A stretch of DNA of 53,591 nt from Oscillospiraceae bacterium (GTDB lineage Bacteria; Bacillota; Clostridia; Oscillospirales; Oscillospiraceae): contig JAFTFT010000017.1 in NCBI GenBank assembly GCA_017458335.1, forward strand, positions 1-53,591, written 5' to 3'. Shown here piece by piece: positions 6,907-15,319 of this stretch; the stretch's first letter is position 1; every line of letters begins with the position of its first letter. The notes under the pieces are model-generated. The model was not told the origin of the DNA. It did no database searches and was given only the letters and a program-made list of their open reading frames with translations. The position numbers were made by a program, and so were the translations under genes.

Positions 6907-7200
6907 TCAGATGCATTTTTTAACCAAATCCTCATCATCCAAAGCAGCGTCGATCAGCCTGCTGAGAAATGATGTGTAGCCCTTACCGTATGACCTTGAA
7001 AAGCGCTGTGCTTTCGGAGACAAGCGGATTGATGCGGTCTGTTTTGTCCGATTTATCCGTTTAAACTGCTTCAGCATCTCCAGCGTCATCTCCGGACTGT
7101 CATCATCAAACACGGGCTGCAGACCCGCTGCAGTTTCAATCTCGCGCAGCTCTTCGGCTGTGAGTTCTGTCCCAATTTCATTCATAGTCATCTTCGCCAT
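6907..7200 (-). CDS. BrnA-like/ribbon-helix-helix orphan protein
   Basis: A 97-residue protein with an acidic N-terminus and a C-terminal DNA-binding part: KQTASIRLSPKAQRFSRS, then GKGYTSFLSRLIDAAL. This is the strand plus two helices of BrnA/CopG-type antitoxins and regulators. The start at 7200 was chosen because GGAGG sits 7 bases before it; the ATG two codons earlier directly abuts the ribosome site. A BrnT toxin gene would be expected next to a BrnA antitoxin, but none is present on either side. It may therefore be a free-standing repressor. Confidence is moderate. Confidence 0.65.
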   Translation of the reverse strand: MAKMTMNEIGTELTAEELREIETAAGLQPVFDDDSPEMTLEMLKQFKRINRTKQTASIRLSPKAQRFSRSYGKGYTSFLSRLIDAALDDEDLVKKCI

Positions 7201-7270
7201 GTTCATACCTCCACTTCTCAGCTGTTGATGCAATTCTCGCTGAAATCAGCCAAGATGTTCGACAAGGTTG

Positions 7271-8599
7271 CTATCCCAGCTCAGCGAGATAAACACTGAC
7301 TTTGGCCTGGATTGCCGCAATTGTCTCGTCGATATTGGATGCTCCTGAGAAATACTTTGATGTCTCCTGCTCCATGATCTGATAAATCACGGGATCGTAT
7401 GCATATCTTGTCGTCGTACGTTCCAGAAGATCTCGGAACAATTGCTCCTGGTGTTCATTGATCATCGGCGACGGATCATATGCTGCATCCATCAGGATCC
7501 CGTCTACGGTAAAGGTCCCATCCTGATTCACGACGATCGATTTCCCCTCATATTCGGCATAAGGGTTCCTCAGATGCTGCAGCAGTTCCTCTGTAAAATC
7601 CTTTTTCAGAGGAATTGTGCCGCTCCAATTGAGTTCTCCATGATAGCGTCCTCCGGAAACCATATACTTCAGATAGTCCCAGGCCAGCTCCGGCTTCTGC
7701 GTGAAAGCATTGATTCCTGTCAGGGAATGAAAATAGAGATAACTTCCGCAGCTGCCGTCTGCGGTCGGGTATCCGATCATGCAGACTGGACCGCCTTCCT
7801 GTTTTTCAATATCTCTGATATCGAAAGGGCTTCCAATGTCAGCTTCCCGGTAAAGCAGTCGGCCGTTTCCTACCTGCAGCTCTGCGCTGTATTGGAGGCT
7901 GTCCGGCATTTTCGCGGCCAGCTCCAGAAGTGCTCTGAATTCATCCCGATGATAAGAACAGACCTTTTGATCCCAGTCCACACACCGGGGAATCATGCTG
8001 ACATATGCAAACTGCAAAAAATCCCGGTTGGTCTGCGACCAGGCGTATTGTTGCGGAGACGTCTGCAGAATTTCAGAATAATCCTCAAAACTCCAGCCTG
8101 CTTTCTCCCCAAAAACAGCAGGCAGCCCATAGCAGGTCATCACGCTGAATCCGGAGGGAAGCGCAAATAAGCCATCTTCAGACAGAATATCCAGCGCATA
8201 AAAATCATCCGGGGAAAGATCCCGGTTCAAATACTCGGACAGTTCAAGCAGAAGACCCTGGCGGGAATAGATCTCAAGCACCGGAAAAGTCTCCAGATCG
8301 ATCAGATCCGGCCCGGCGCCGGAAGACAGCTCCATGTTCAGCCGCCGGAGTGCCTGCTCCGTTGTGGTACCTTGTGCATAATTCTCTATTGTGATGTGGA
8401 TTCCCTGTGTATTCTCCTGATTGAATTTCAGTACGTCCTGTTCGTGGTTCGACAGTCCGCAGACCGCAAGAATAAGGTCCCTGTTATCACGGTTCTCCGC
8501 CGCGGGACGGATTGGGGTTTCATCTGCGGGCGTATTCTTTCCGCAGGCGCATAGCAGCAGAAAAATGAGGAGAAATGGGATAAGCAATCGTCGTGTCAT
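7271..8599 (-). CDS. Extracellular solute-binding lipoprotein (ABC type 1 family)
   Basis: A 442-residue lipoprotein. The N-terminus (MTRRLLIPFLLIFLLLCACGKN) is a lipoprotein signal with the acceptor Cys in LLCACG. The rest follows the family 1 solute-binding plan, with DLILAVCGLS, a LSSGAGPDLIDLETFP segment, and INAFTQKPELAWDYLKYM near the ligand cleft. Such proteins usually bind sugars for an ABC importer, but there are no permease or ATPase genes nearby. The start at 8599 has GGGGAGA upstream. An earlier in-frame ATG at 8644 overlaps the predicted -10 box and cannot be used. The ligand is unknown. Confidence 0.85.
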   Translation of the reverse strand: MTRRLLIPFLLIFLLLCACGKNTPADETPIRPAAENRDNRDLILAVCGLSNHEQDVLKFNQENTQGIHITIENYAQGTTTEQALRRLNMELSSGAGPDLIDLETFPVLEIYSRQGLLLELSEYLNRDLSPDDFYALDILSEDGLFALPSGFSVMTCYGLPAVFGEKAGWSFEDYSEILQTSPQQYAWSQTNRDFLQFAYVSMIPRCVDWDQKVCSYHRDEFRALLELAAKMPDSLQYSAELQVGNGRLLYREADIGSPFDIRDIEKQEGGPVCMIGYPTADGSCGSYLYFHSLTGINAFTQKPELAWDYLKYMVSGGRYHGELNWSGTIPLKKDFTEELLQHLRNPYAEYEGKSIVVNQDGTFTVDGILMDAAYDPSPMINEHQEQLFRDLLERTTTRYAYDPVIYQIMEQETSKYFSGASNIDETIAAIQAKVSVYLAELG

Positions 8600-8642
8600 A
8601 CTGATTCGTCTCCCCTTGTGATGTGAATCCATGTTTTCCTCC

Positions 8643-8648
8643 ATTATA
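8643..8648 (-). promoter_or_regulatory. -10 box of the solute-binding lipoprotein gene
   Basis: A perfect TATAAT lies on the minus strand about 44 bases before the start codon. The matching -35 region is weak. Confidence 0.5.
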
Positions 8649-8778
8649 ACGGCTAAGCAAGCTGGATGATCTGAAGAATTCTTAATTGTGCTGTGCTTTC
8701 ATATTAAAGCGGCTTTGGTTCAAAATTGCACTTCAGCACTTCCCGGCATCTGATAAAACGAAATCGTGTATCTGATTC

Positions 8779-8807
8779 TTGACCTCGGGGCGGCGGAGTA
8801 GTAAGAT
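8779..8807 (+). promoter_or_regulatory. Promoter of the alcohol dehydrogenase-hydratase operon
   Basis: TTGACC, a 17-base spacer and TAAGAT lie about 58 bases before the start codon at 8865. Confidence 0.65.
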
Positions 8808-8864
8808 GACAGTCGGATTTTTGTTGTTATTCAGAGCTTATTTCGGAAACGAGGAGCAAATTAT

Positions 8865-9968
8865 ATGCAATTCTATATGCCGACGGAACTGATCACGGGT
8901 GAGCACTGCGTCGTGGAGAACGCGGCGAAGCTGGCCCGTTACGGAAAGCGATGCCTGATTGTCACCGGCGGAAGTGCGGCGGCGCGCTCCGGCGCCCTGC
9001 AGGATGCCGAAGAAGCGCTTCGCTCACAGGGAATCTCCTTTACCCATTATGCCGGGATCGAACCGAACCCGACCCTTGCCTCCTGCCAGGAAGGGGGCCG
9101 TCTGGCCCAGGAAGCGGGAGCGGAGTTCGTGCTCGGGATCGGCGGGGGCTCCCCGCTGGACGCGGCGAAGGCCGTCAGCGTTTTCGCGGCGAATCCCGGG
9201 ATGACGGAGGAGATCTTCTATTCCGCAAAATGGGACCATGCGCCGCTGCCCATCGTGCTGATCGGTACGACGGCCGGAACCGGCAGCGAGGTCACGTCTG
9301 TCTCGGTCCTGACCGACTCCGCCGGAAAGAAGCACAGCATCCATGACCGGCGGGTCTATGCAGCGCTCGCGATGGGAGATGCGCGCTATACGATGACGCT
9401 GCCGCGGGCGGCGACGCTCTCCACCGGGATCGACGCAATCTGCCACTGCATCGAAAGCTATTTCAGCAAAAAGGCGGATCCATTCTCACGCCTGTTTTCC
9501 GTGCAGGGCGTCCGGCTCGGACTCCCGGTGCTCAGGCAGGTGGCAGAGATGGGAGCGGAGGAGCAGCCGACCCTGCAGCAGAGAGAAGCCCTTTATCAGG
9601 CGTCCATTCTGGGCGGCATGGCCATCAATCCCACCGGAACGGTGTTTCCGCACAATGTGGGCTACTATCTGACGGAGCACTACGGCATTCCCCACGGCTT
9701 TGCCTCCGCGACGTTCCTGCCGGAGCTGCTGAAGCATGTGCGCCAGCAGGCGCCGGAGCTCTGCGAGCGCTTTTACAAAGCCTGCGGGACCGGAGAAGAA
9801 GAACTGACGGCCCTGGCCAAGCGCGTGGTTCCGGTCCGGGGAATCCGGCTGAGTGAAGATGAAATTCGGGCCGCTCTCCCGCGCTGGGAGAACAACGGCA
9901 CCGTTCGCAACACCGTCGGCACGGTGACCATGGAAGAGATCGCCGATATGCTGCGCAAGGAATTCTGA
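8865..9968 (+). CDS. Iron-containing alcohol dehydrogenase family protein
   Basis: A 367-residue group III alcohol dehydrogenase. These enzymes use Fe or Zn and NAD(P) to oxidise alcohols or reduce aldehydes. Family marks are the N-terminal YMPTELITG, the nucleotide-binding [13 protein letters not shown], the loop [15 protein letters not shown], and metal-site pieces DAICHCIES and [13 protein letters not shown] preceded by [19 protein letters not shown]. The length is typical, and GAGGAG precedes the start. It is followed after 13 bases by an aconitase-like hydratase, so the two probably act on neighbouring steps of one hydroxyacid pathway. The substrate cannot be read. Confidence 0.93.
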   Translation: MQFYMPTELITGEHCVVENAAKLARYGKRCLIVTGGSAAARSGALQDAEEALRSQGISFTHYAGIEPNPTLASCQEGGRLAQEAGAEFVLGIGGGSPLDAAKAVSVFAANPGMTEEIFYSAKWDHAPLPIVLIGTTAGTGSEVTSVSVLTDSAGKKHSIHDRRVYAALAMGDARYTMTLPRAATLSTGIDAICHCIESYFSKKADPFSRLFSVQGVRLGLPVLRQVAEMGAEEQPTLQQREALYQASILGGMAINPTGTVFPHNVGYYLTEHYGIPHGFASATFLPELLKHVRQQAPELCERFYKACGTGEEELTALAKRVVPVRGIRLSEDEIRAALPRWENNGTVRNTVGTVTMEEIADMLRKEF

Positions 9969-9981
9969 GGAGGAGATCACA

Positions 9982-12276
9982 ATGATTCGTTTATATGACG
10001 GCGGTGTCTATCTGGTCAACGGAACGGAACTTGTTCCGGAGCAGGAGACGGAACAAGTCCGTTCTATCTGCGGTCAGGCCCCGGACAAGGCGGAAGCCAG
10101 AAAGGGAACCATCGCCTGGTCGATTTTGAAGGATCACAACACCAGCGAGGACATGGAGCATCTGCGGCTGCGCTTTGACGCGATGGCATCCCACGACATC
10201 ACCTTTGTGGGGATTATCCAGACGGCGAAGGCTTCCGGGATGAAGGAATTCCCGCTTCCCTATGTGCTGACCAACTGCCACAACTCCCTCTGCGCCGTGG
10301 GCGGCACCATCAACGAGGACGACCACATGTTCGGCCTCTCCGCCGCGAAGAAATACGGCGGAATCTATGTTCCGCCGCATATGGCGGTGATTCATCAGTA
10401 CATGCGTGAGATGCACGCCGGCTGCGGCAGAATGATTCTCGGCTCGGACTCGCATACACGCTACGGCGCGCTGGGCACCATGGCCATCGGCGAAGGCGGC
10501 GGCGAGCTGGTGAAGCAGCTGCTGCGTGACACCTATGACGTGGCGTATCCGGGCGTTGTCGCGGTGTATCTCACCGGAAAACCGCAGCCCTTTGTCGGCC
10601 CGCAGGACATCGCCCTTGCCATCATCGGCGCGGTCTTCAAAAACGGCTATGTCAAGAACAAGGTCATGGAATTCGTGGGACCGGGTGTGTCTTCCATGAC
10701 GGCCGATTACCGCAACGGCGTGGACGTCATGACCACCGAGACCACCTGCCTGAGTTCCGTCTGGCGCACCGACGGAGAGACGAAGGCCTTCCTGGAGGCC
10801 CACGGAAGAGGGGCGGACTATCGCGAACTGAATCCGGCGGCGCTGGCTTACTACGACGGCTGCGTCGAAGTGGATTTGTCCGCGGTAAAGCCGATGATTG
10901 CCCTGCCCTTCCATCCTTCCAACGTGTACGAGATTGACGAGCTGAACGCGAATCTCGGCGATATCCTCTCCGAGGTGGAGAAGGAGGCAGAGAAGGTCGC
11001 GGGCGGCCGGGCGGACTACACGCTGCTGGACAAGGTCCGGGACGGGAAGCTGCATGTACAGCAGGGCGTCATCGCCGGCTGTGCGGGCGGAACCTACTCC
11101 AACATCATCGAGGCGGCCAATCTCCTGCGGGGGAAGAGCTGCGGCGCAGGGGAGTTCTCTCTGGCGGTCTATCCGTCGTCGCAGCCGGTGTTCCTCAACC
11201 TCACCCGGCAGGGTTATATCGCGGACCTCGCGGAAGCCGGAGCCGTCATCCGGACGGCGTTCTGCGGCCCCTGCTTCGGCGCCGGCGACACGCCCTGCAA
11301 CAACGGACTCTCGGTGCGTCACGCAACCCGCAACTTCCCGAACCGTGAGGGATCCAAGCCCGGCAGCGGACAGATGTCTGCCGTGGCGCTGATGGACGCG
11401 CGGTCCATTGCGGCCACGGCGGCAAACGGCGGGGTGCTGACCTCTGCCGAAGCGTATGACGGCTGGGGACAGGTCCCGGCCTACACCTTCGACCGGGGCG
11501 TCTATGACCGGCGTGTGTACTTCGGCTATGGGAAAGCGACGGGCGAGGATCTGGTTTACGGCCCGAACATCAAGGACTGGCCGCAGATGAGTACGCTTTC
11601 GGAGAACATCCTGCTGAAGGTCTGCTCGAAGATCATGGATCCGGTGACCACCACGGACGAGCTGATCCCCTCCGGGGAGACCTCTTCCTATCGCTCCAAC
11701 CCGCTGGGCCTGGCGGAGTTCACCCTCTCCCGGCGCGACCCGGATTATGTCGGGCGCTCGAAAGCGGTGGACCGGCTGGAGAAGGCCCGCGTCGCCGGAG
11801 AGAACGTCTGTGAGGCAGAGCCGGAGCTGAAGGACGTGTTCCGGATCATCCGTTCCATTCCCGGACAGGAGAAGACAGAGCCGAAGGAGACGGAGATCGG
11901 TTCGATGATCTATGCCGTGAAGCCGGGCGACGGTTCCGCGCGGGAGCAGGCGGCCTCCTGCCAGCGTGTGATCGGCGGCCTCGCCAACATCACAAAGGAG
12001 TATGCCACCAAACGCTATCGTTCCAACGTCATGAACTGGGGCATGGTCCCCTTCCAGATGAAGGAAGAGCCGGAGTTTGAAATCGGCGACTATATCTACG
12101 TCCCGGGAATCCGCACTGCCCTGGACGGTGATCTCACAGACATCCGGGCTTACTGGATCCGAAACGGAGAAGCGAAGGAACTCTCCCTCTATGTGGCGGA
12201 CATGACCGCGGAGGAGCGAGAAATCGTCAAGGCAGGCTGCCTCATCAACTATAACCGCGCCCGCAAGGGTCTGTGA
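9982..12276 (+). CDS. Aconitase-family hydratase (YbhJ-like)
   Basis: A 764-residue member of the aconitase/homoaconitase superfamily, closest in plan to the E. coli YbhJ group (about 750 residues). These are Fe-S hydro-lyases. The three cluster cysteines are visible: C367 ([11 protein letters not shown]), then C428 and C431 ([15 protein letters not shown]). The substrate loop [22 protein letters not shown] and the C-terminal swivel domain are also present. The ribosome site is GGAGGAG. It is cotranscribed with the iron alcohol dehydrogenase 13 bases upstream. It differs enough from citrate aconitase that I would not assign citrate as substrate. Confidence 0.88.
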   Translation: MIRLYDGGVYLVNGTELVPEQETEQVRSICGQAPDKAEARKGTIAWSILKDHNTSEDMEHLRLRFDAMASHDITFVGIIQTAKASGMKEFPLPYVLTNCHNSLCAVGGTINEDDHMFGLSAAKKYGGIYVPPHMAVIHQYMREMHAGCGRMILGSDSHTRYGALGTMAIGEGGGELVKQLLRDTYDVAYPGVVAVYLTGKPQPFVGPQDIALAIIGAVFKNGYVKNKVMEFVGPGVSSMTADYRNGVDVMTTETTCLSSVWRTDGETKAFLEAHGRGADYRELNPAALAYYDGCVEVDLSAVKPMIALPFHPSNVYEIDELNANLGDILSEVEKEAEKVAGGRADYTLLDKVRDGKLHVQQGVIAGCAGGTYSNIIEAANLLRGKSCGAGEFSLAVYPSSQPVFLNLTRQGYIADLAEAGAVIRTAFCGPCFGAGDTPCNNGLSVRHATRNFPNREGSKPGSGQMSAVALMDARSIAATAANGGVLTSAEAYDGWGQVPAYTFDRGVYDRRVYFGYGKATGEDLVYGPNIKDWPQMSTLSENILLKVCSKIMDPVTTTDELIPSGETSSYRSNPLGLAEFTLSRRDPDYVGRSKAVDRLEKARVAGENVCEAEPELKDVFRIIRSIPGQEKTEPKETEIGSMIYAVKPGDGSAREQAASCQRVIGGLANITKEYATKRYRSNVMNWGMVPFQMKEEPEFEIGDYIYVPGIRTALDGDLTDIRAYWIRNGEAKELSLYVADMTAEEREIVKAGCLINYNRARKGL

Positions 12277-12326
12277 GCGGAAACGCGGAAAAAAGTTCCG
12301 AATCGAAACAGGATCATCATATTGCT

Positions 12327-12353
12327 GGCGGCAGGGCGATGTGCCCTGCCGCC
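12327..12353. terminator. Hairpin after the hydratase gene
   Basis: A perfect 11-bp stem (GGCGGCAGGGC, GCCCTGCCGCC) with a 5-base loop lies 50 bases after the hydratase stop. The T-tail is poor, so termination is only likely. Confidence 0.55.
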
Positions 12354-12399
12354 GCTGTGTTCCTGATTAGAATTTGTAGAAAACGAAAATAATGCCTCC

Positions 12400-12430
12400 G
12401 TTATTCCGCCCGCGCAGCGGGCGGAATAAC
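12400..12430. repeat. Perfect 14-bp inverted repeat upstream of the ECF sigma gene
   Basis: GTTATTCCGCCCGC, a GCA loop and its exact complement. No T-run follows on either strand. It is the second hairpin between the hydratase and the sigma factor, and could be a regulatory or insulating element. Confidence 0.6.
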
Positions 12431-12572
12431 GGAAGATCCATTTCGCAAAACGCAAAAAACAGATGCGTCTACTATAAATAAACATGACATGAAACTTTTG
12501 GGCATGCTGATTCGTTTTATCAGTGAAAGCAGCTTTCAAAGAAATATCCTTGCATACGGACGGGAGGAAGCT

Positions 12573-13064
12573 ATGAACGACGTGCAGCAGCGCGAAGAGA
12601 GATCGGTCCTGAGAGCCTATGACGAACATGCGCCGATGCTCTACCGCATTGCCTTTACCTATCTGAAAAACCAGTATGACAGCGAGGACGCCCTGCAGGA
12701 GTGTTTCCTTCGCTATCTGCGCAGCAGCCCCTCATTTTCGGATCCGCAGCATGAGAAGGCCTGGCTGATTGTCACCGTCGGCAACATCTGCAAAGACATG
12801 CTGAAAAGCAGAAGCCGGAAGCATGAATCCCTGGAGGACCACGGAGAGCTGACCGCAGCGCCTCCGGAGGCGGACGACCTGATGGGGGCGATCCTTCGGC
12901 TGCCGGACCGGTACAAAACGGCGATTTATCTCTACTACTACGAAGGGTATTCGGTGGATGAGATCGCGCACATGCTGCACAAGCCGTCCAACACGATCAA
13001 GACCCGGCTTGCCCGGGCCAGAAAACTGTTGAAAAACGAATTGGGAGGAGATCTTGATGCCTGA
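12573..13064 (+). CDS. ECF-type RNA polymerase sigma factor
   Basis: A 163-residue sigma-70 family ECF factor. Region 2 spans about 10-75 (YRIAFTYLKNQYDSEDALQECFLRYL). Region 4 spans about 105-155 and ends with a helix-turn-helix (GYSVDEIAHMLHKPSNTIKTRLARARK). The ATG at 12573 is preceded by GGGAGGAAGCT; a longer frame from 12489 has no ribosome site. It overlaps its anti-sigma partner by 8 bases, the usual arrangement for a pair that is held inactive until a surface signal arrives. Upstream, GAAACTTT (12491) with CGTTTT 17 bases on could be an autoregulatory ECF promoter, but this is tentative. Confidence 0.93.
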   Translation: MNDVQQREERSVLRAYDEHAPMLYRIAFTYLKNQYDSEDALQECFLRYLRSSPSFSDPQHEKAWLIVTVGNICKDMLKSRSRKHESLEDHGELTAAPPEADDLMGAILRLPDRYKTAIYLYYYEGYSVDEIAHMLHKPSNTIKTRLARARKLLKNELGGDLDA

Positions 13065-13845
13065 CAAACGCATTGTCGACTCGTACAACAAAATCACGCT
13101 GGATCCCAAAGCATCTGCCCGGATCCGGGCGCGGCTTGAGCAGGAGCTTCTCCCCGGAAAGGAGAACGAAGAAAACATGAAAACAAGAAAACCGCTGAGA
13201 ATCGCACTGATTGCCGCCGTGATTTCGGTCCTGTTCATCACGTCCGCCTATGCCATTTCCGGCGTGGTCCGCGGGACCGTGACGCACCTGATGAAGGATA
13301 CCGGCACATACGAAACGCTTGATGAACTCCCCAGGGCGGAAAAAATCGCCGGATATCCCATCACGGCTCCGGCGAGGTTTACAAACGGATATGAATTCAA
13401 GACCCTGAATGTTGTGGGAGAGGCCGCCTACGGCGATGACAATGAGATCCTGAAGGAATACTACACGGTTTATGTCGAATATGAGCGGGATGGAACGCAG
13501 GATCTTTCCCTGCGTCTGGCCCCGGTGCTGGAGCTGCCCACGGAACGGGAGCAGCCGGAGGCGAATGAGACGAAGGAAATCGACGGAGTCGAGGTCCGCT
13601 TCAGCCGGGATCACTTCAAGTTTGTCCCTCCGGACTACGAAAAGACCGAAGAAGACCTCAAGGCGGAGGAGGCGGGGCACTACTATGTCTCTTTCGGGGC
13701 CGACGAAATCACGGAAGTTGATTACACCTTTGCGCTTTTTACACTGGGAGATGTGGAATATACCCTCTTTGACCGGGGCGGGAGAGACGCGGACTTCCTT
13801 TACGAGATGGCGTCGGACATCCTCGCAGCGAGCCAGGGAACGTGA
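13057..13845 (+). CDS. Membrane anti-sigma factor of the first ECF pair
   Basis: A 262-residue protein. It has a cytoplasmic N-terminus of about 45 residues that would grip the sigma factor (SYNKITLDPKASARIRARLEQE), one membrane helix (about 48-68, IALIAAVISVLFITSAYAIS), and an extracellular domain of about 190 residues. This is the layout of DUF4179/DUF4367-type anti-sigma proteins in Clostridia. It has no zinc HxxxCxxC motif. The start is the ATG at 13057 with GGAGGAG upstream, inside the end of the sigma gene. The signal it senses is unknown. Confidence 0.8.
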   Translation: MPDKRIVDSYNKITLDPKASARIRARLEQELLPGKENEENMKTRKPLRIALIAAVISVLFITSAYAISGVVRGTVTHLMKDTGTYETLDELPRAEKIAGYPITAPARFTNGYEFKTLNVVGEAAYGDDNEILKEYYTVYVEYERDGTQDLSLRLAPVLELPTEREQPEANETKEIDGVEVRFSRDHFKFVPPDYEKTEEDLKAEEAGHYYVSFGADEITEVDYTFALFTLGDVEYTLFDRGGRDADFLYEMASDILAASQGT

Positions 13846-13959
13846 GGAACTGATACGACGCGAGAGGCAATGCGCTGCGTTAAGCGGTTTTGAGCAGGTT
13901 TTTGCCATGATCTGCATCAATGATTTTTGCAGCGGCAAATCAGACCGCGAAAAATATGC

Positions 13960-13991
13960 GCCTTTTGGGCAAAAAGATTATCCCAAAAGGC
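13960..13991. terminator. Hairpin downstream of the first ECF pair
   Basis: GCCTTTTGGG and CCCAAAAGGC form a 10-bp stem with a 12-base loop, 115 bases after the anti-sigma stop. It lacks a clear T-run. The rest of 13846-14035 holds no gene that I can support. Confidence 0.45.
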
Positions 13992-14035
13992 CCGTTCCGG
14001 CGCTGTACATCTCCATATAGTCAAGCTGCATCTTT

Positions 14036-14090
14036 CCGCAAACGGAAAAATATCAATCTGTTTTGACATTTTTCCGTTTGCGGCTATAAT
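14036..14090 (+). promoter_or_regulatory. Near-consensus promoter overlapped by a perfect 16-bp inverted repeat
   Basis: The promoter is TTGACA (14063-14068), a 16-base spacer and TATAAT (14085-14090). The arm CCGCAAACGGAAAAAT at 14036-14051 recurs as its exact complement at 14068-14083, separated by 16 bases, so the right arm fills the -35/-10 spacer. This is the layout of a repressor operator. The start codon at 14099 is only 9 bases after the -10 box, so the transcript would be leaderless or nearly so. Confidence 0.75.
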
Positions 14091-14098
14091 AGATACAG

Positions 14099-14566
14099 AT
14101 GTTCATCCATAAACTCAGTGAGGTCATCCCACAATCTATATCCCTATCCCTCCAGAAGGCGATCTATTCCGGCGACGCCGCTTCTTTGCAAAGACAAATG
14201 CGACAGCTCCTGCTGCAATCGGTCAGTTCCTTCGATACCTCTCACGAGGATTTTTATCATGGATTGCTGCTCGGACTTTGCGCCATGATGGACAACCGCT
14301 ACTATATCACTTCAAACCGGGAGTCCGGCGAAGGCCGCTTTGATATCCAGCTCATGCCGAAAACAGATCACCTGCCCGGTATCCTGATCGAAGTAAAATG
14401 GACAGAAGGCGCAGACCATCAGGCCTTGGAGAAGCTGGCGCAGATCGCAATCCGGCAAATCAATGAAAAGCACTATGAGACCGAACTTAGCACCCATGGC
14501 GTGAAGCAGATCCTCAAATACGGAGTGGCTTTCAGCGGCAAGAATGTTGAGATTTGCATGGAGTAA
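14099..14566 (+). CDS. Stand-alone PD-(D/E)XK nuclease-like domain (DUF1703/PDDEXK_9)
   Basis: A 155-residue protein matching only the C-terminal nuclease-like domain of the large AAA-ATPase/PD-(D/E)XK proteins (about 500-600 residues) common in gut Clostridia and Bacteroidetes. The catalytic-type core is visible: SGEGRFDIQLMP (Asp), then ILIEVKW (Glu-x-Lys). These are preceded by SFDTSHEDFYHGLLLGL and followed by GVKQILKYGVAFSGKNV. No AAA_9 ATPase domain exists upstream, and an in-frame stop at 14090-14092 closes the frame. It has its own strong promoter and begins almost at the transcript start. It may be a domain turned into a separate gene or a decayed remnant. Confidence 0.75.
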   Translation: MFIHKLSEVIPQSISLSLQKAIYSGDAASLQRQMRQLLLQSVSSFDTSHEDFYHGLLLGLCAMMDNRYYITSNRESGEGRFDIQLMPKTDHLPGILIEVKWTEGADHQALEKLAQIAIRQINEKHYETELSTHGVKQILKYGVAFSGKNVEICME

Positions 14567-14581
14567 AGGGGGGATCAGAAC

Positions 14582-15319
14582 ATGACAGAACTGGAAATCA
14601 TGCAGCATGCGAAGGATTATCTGGACAAGCTGGCGAAGGGAATTGACCCGCTCACGGATCAAGAGGTGCCCGAGGGTGATATTATCCACAATGTTCGGAT
14701 TTCCCGCTGCCTCTTCTATGTATCAGATGTGCTCAGACAGGTAATCAAAAACGGCGGGATTCAGATCAGGACGGTAAAGAATGGTGAGAAGCTTCCATTT
14801 GCTCTAACTATAGAGGAGAGGAGACAATATCCCTTCGGTGATTGGCCGGCTACAGTGAGTGTGATTGCACAGCGTCTCAATGAACTGGTTGATCTGAACA
14901 ACATGCAGAAACTGAAAACCACCAGCATCACGGCATTCCTGATGCAGTCCGAGCTGCTGTTTGAGGAAGAAAGTCCAAACGGTAGTCGAAACAAGCGCCC
15001 GACAGAGGCGGGCCGACAGCTCGGCATCTCGACCACTGTGCGGAGCGGCCAGAATGGGGAATACACTGCGGTGATTTACAGCAGGGAAGCACAGCAATTC
15101 ATTCTGGACAATCTTGTTGCCATCATGGTTATCAACGCAACACCGCTTCATGAAAACCAGGGTAAGCCCTGGACCCAAGAGGAAGATGCTTATCTGAGAC
15201 AGGCTGCTCAGACGAATGTTGACGTCAAGGAGATGTCTGCGAAACTCAAGCGTACCCGCGCCGCGATCCGGGCAAGGCTTGAAAAACTGGGGCTGACGGA
15301 GGAAAAAGAAAGAACATGA
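14582..15319 (+). CDS. Unknown protein with a C-terminal Myb/SANT-like helix-turn-helix
   Basis: A 245-residue cytoplasmic protein. The N-terminal part (about 1-85, MQHAKDYLDKLAKGIDPLT.. VRISRCLFYVSDVLRQVI) resembles conserved hypothetical proteins of Clostridia that I cannot name. A middle region (about 90-185) contains FLMQSELLFEEE and a possible wing. Residues about 197-240 start PWTQEEDAYLRQAAQ and continue to KRTRAAIRARLEKLG, which looks like a Myb/SANT-type DNA-binding unit. GGGG lies before its start, 15 bases after the preceding stop. It overlaps the next gene by 4 bases, so the three form one operon. It could be the cassette's regulator. Confidence 0.6.
   Translation: MTELEIMQHAKDYLDKLAKGIDPLTDQEVPEGDIIHNVRISRCLFYVSDVLRQVIKNGGIQIRTVKNGEKLPFALTIEERRQYPFGDWPATVSVIAQRLNELVDLNNMQKLKTTSITAFLMQSELLFEEESPNGSRNKRPTEAGRQLGISTTVRSGQNGEYTAVIYSREAQQFILDNLVAIMVINATPLHENQGKPWTQEEDAYLRQAAQTNVDVKEMSAKLKRTRAAIRARLEKLGLTEEKERT

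Noticed and set aside
9991-11322. A 443-codon minus-strand frame
   Set aside because: It is antisense to the aconitase-like hydratase and shows no domain or ribosome site.
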